Shown: positions 5,703 to 6,243 of the stretch, one piece after another
How the letters are laid out: every line of letters begins with the position of its first letter
Position numbering within the stretch: the stretch's first letter is position 1
NCBI GenBank assembly: GCA_916720335.1
Contig: CAKAQU010000096.1
Location: 1-6,243, forward strand
DNA length: 6,243 bases
Reading direction: 5' to 3'
Source: an uncultured Moraxella sp.
GTDB lineage: Bacteria > Pseudomonadota > Gammaproteobacteria > Pseudomonadales > Moraxellaceae
Position numbers and translations under genes: made by a program
Notes under the pieces: model-generated
Told to the model about the DNA's origin: nothing
Databases searched by the model: none
Seen by the model: the letters and a program-made list of their open reading frames with translations, nothing else

Positions 5703-6243
5703 ATGAATAGATTTTTTAAATACGCCTTAACTACTTTATGTGTTGCTACAAGTTCTACAGCAATAGCAGCGGATTGGACACCTGTTTTTAAATCATGGGA
5801 AAATGGCTGCAATAGTTCCTCAGTGGAAGACTCTTTATTAGAATCCCTTGGTTATGATTATTTTGACAGTGATGCCTATTTCAAAGCATTTGATAATAAT
5901 GGTTTTTTTAAACTTGCAGGTCAAAAAAATCACGCTAAATTACAAAAGTTATTCACTAATAATGCTGCTAAACAAGGTAAATACCCCAAGGTCAAACTTC
6001 CTTATCGTAATGACTTGGGTAAAGTGGTCTTATCAAGAGACAATGAAGGCAACATTGAAATTTCCATTCCATTAAGCCATGCTAAATTATACAATCACAG
6101 TATTGTCAAATATACCAGGTACTTTGTTCCTGACACTGATGTTACTGGCCAATACATTACCTTTGGTGCCATGAGTAATGCTGATTACCAAAAACTTAAA
6201 CAAATAAAGAAAGAAGGAAATATTATGAAAAAAAGCGAAAATT
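5703..6243 (+). CDS. Unrecognised exported protein, 3' end outside window
   Basis: An open frame of 180 codons runs off the right edge. The first 22 residues form a classic Sec signal peptide (MNRFFKYALT, then a hydrophobic core, with cleavage at AIA-ADW). The mature part begins DWTPVFKSWENGC and has a single cysteine (C36). It contains acidic and aromatic stretches (LGYDYFDSDAYF at 49-60), then a lysine-rich and beta-prone middle (KVKLPYRND, EGNIEISIPL). It has no membrane helix or catalytic motif that I know. The Shine-Dalgarno is weak (AAGTGG about 9 bases upstream). It starts 36 bases after the broken 5147 gene with no terminator between, so the two may be co-transcribed. Both encode small exported proteins, but I see no sequence similarity. 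Function is unknown. An SD-plus-ATG inside the frame at 6213-6227 may mark a further start. Confidence 0.8.
   Translation, partial: MNRFFKYALTTLCVATSSTAIAADWTPVFKSWENGCNSSSVEDSLLESLGYDYFDSDAYFKAFDNNGFFKLAGQKNHAKLQKLFTNNAAKQGKYPKVKLPYRNDLGKVVLSRDNEGNIEISIPLSHAKLYNHSIVKYTRYFVPDTDVTGQYITFGAMSNADYQKLKQIKKEGNIMKKSEN

Noticed and set aside
5848..6075. 75-codon open frame within the 5703 gene
   Set aside because: It is a different-frame shadow inside a signal-peptide-bearing frame that is open for 180 codons.
1..6243. CRISPR array, tRNA, rRNA, insertion-sequence ends or attachment sites
   Set aside because: No regularly spaced repeats, cloverleaf, rRNA sequence, terminal inverted repeats or transposase frame was seen on either strand.

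Overview
The window looks like a low-GC gammaproteobacterial chromosome, most likely Moraxellaceae (Moraxella or a close relative). The cytochrome bc1 proteins have the beta/gammaproteobacterial form: PVWY rather than PEWY in cytochrome b, and 14 residues between the helix-D haem histidines. The intergenic DNA is very AT-rich and the small secreted proteins have the look of that family. The assignment rests on recall of family features, not on a search.

Positions 1-1687 (minus strand) hold fhs, formate-tetrahydrofolate ligase, complete except for its last residue or two, which lie just beyond the left edge. Positions 1688-2288 are a roughly 600-base AT-rich divergent intergenic region. It contains an extended -10 box for fhs, a TTGACA/TAGAAT promoter facing the pet operon, a Fur-box-like palindrome, a pair of TAGGCAC direct repeats 21 bases apart, and two overlapping hairpins just ahead of petA.

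Positions 2289-4862 are the tightly packed petA-petB-petC operon: Rieske protein, cytochrome b and cytochrome c1. Together these form the ubiquinol:cytochrome c oxidoreductase of the respiratory chain. PetB starts one base after the petA stop, and petC overlaps the petB stop by one base (TAATG). A clear rho-independent terminator at 4879-4910 closes the operon.

Positions 4863-6243 look like accessory DNA. After a spacer with a perfect TATAAT box comes a small secreted-protein gene (5147-5666) that appears broken twice: an in-frame amber codon at residue 66, and one extra G in a G5 run about 100 bases later. Repairing both gives one coherent 172-residue exported protein. It is followed at 5703 by a second unrecognised exported-protein gene that runs off the right edge. 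The pet operon and fhs are housekeeping metabolism. The two 3' genes are unidentified, and no mobile element, CRISPR array, tRNA or rRNA is visible. I see no convincing new multi-gene system. The best leads are the doubly broken gene with its exported neighbour, and the structured petA leader.
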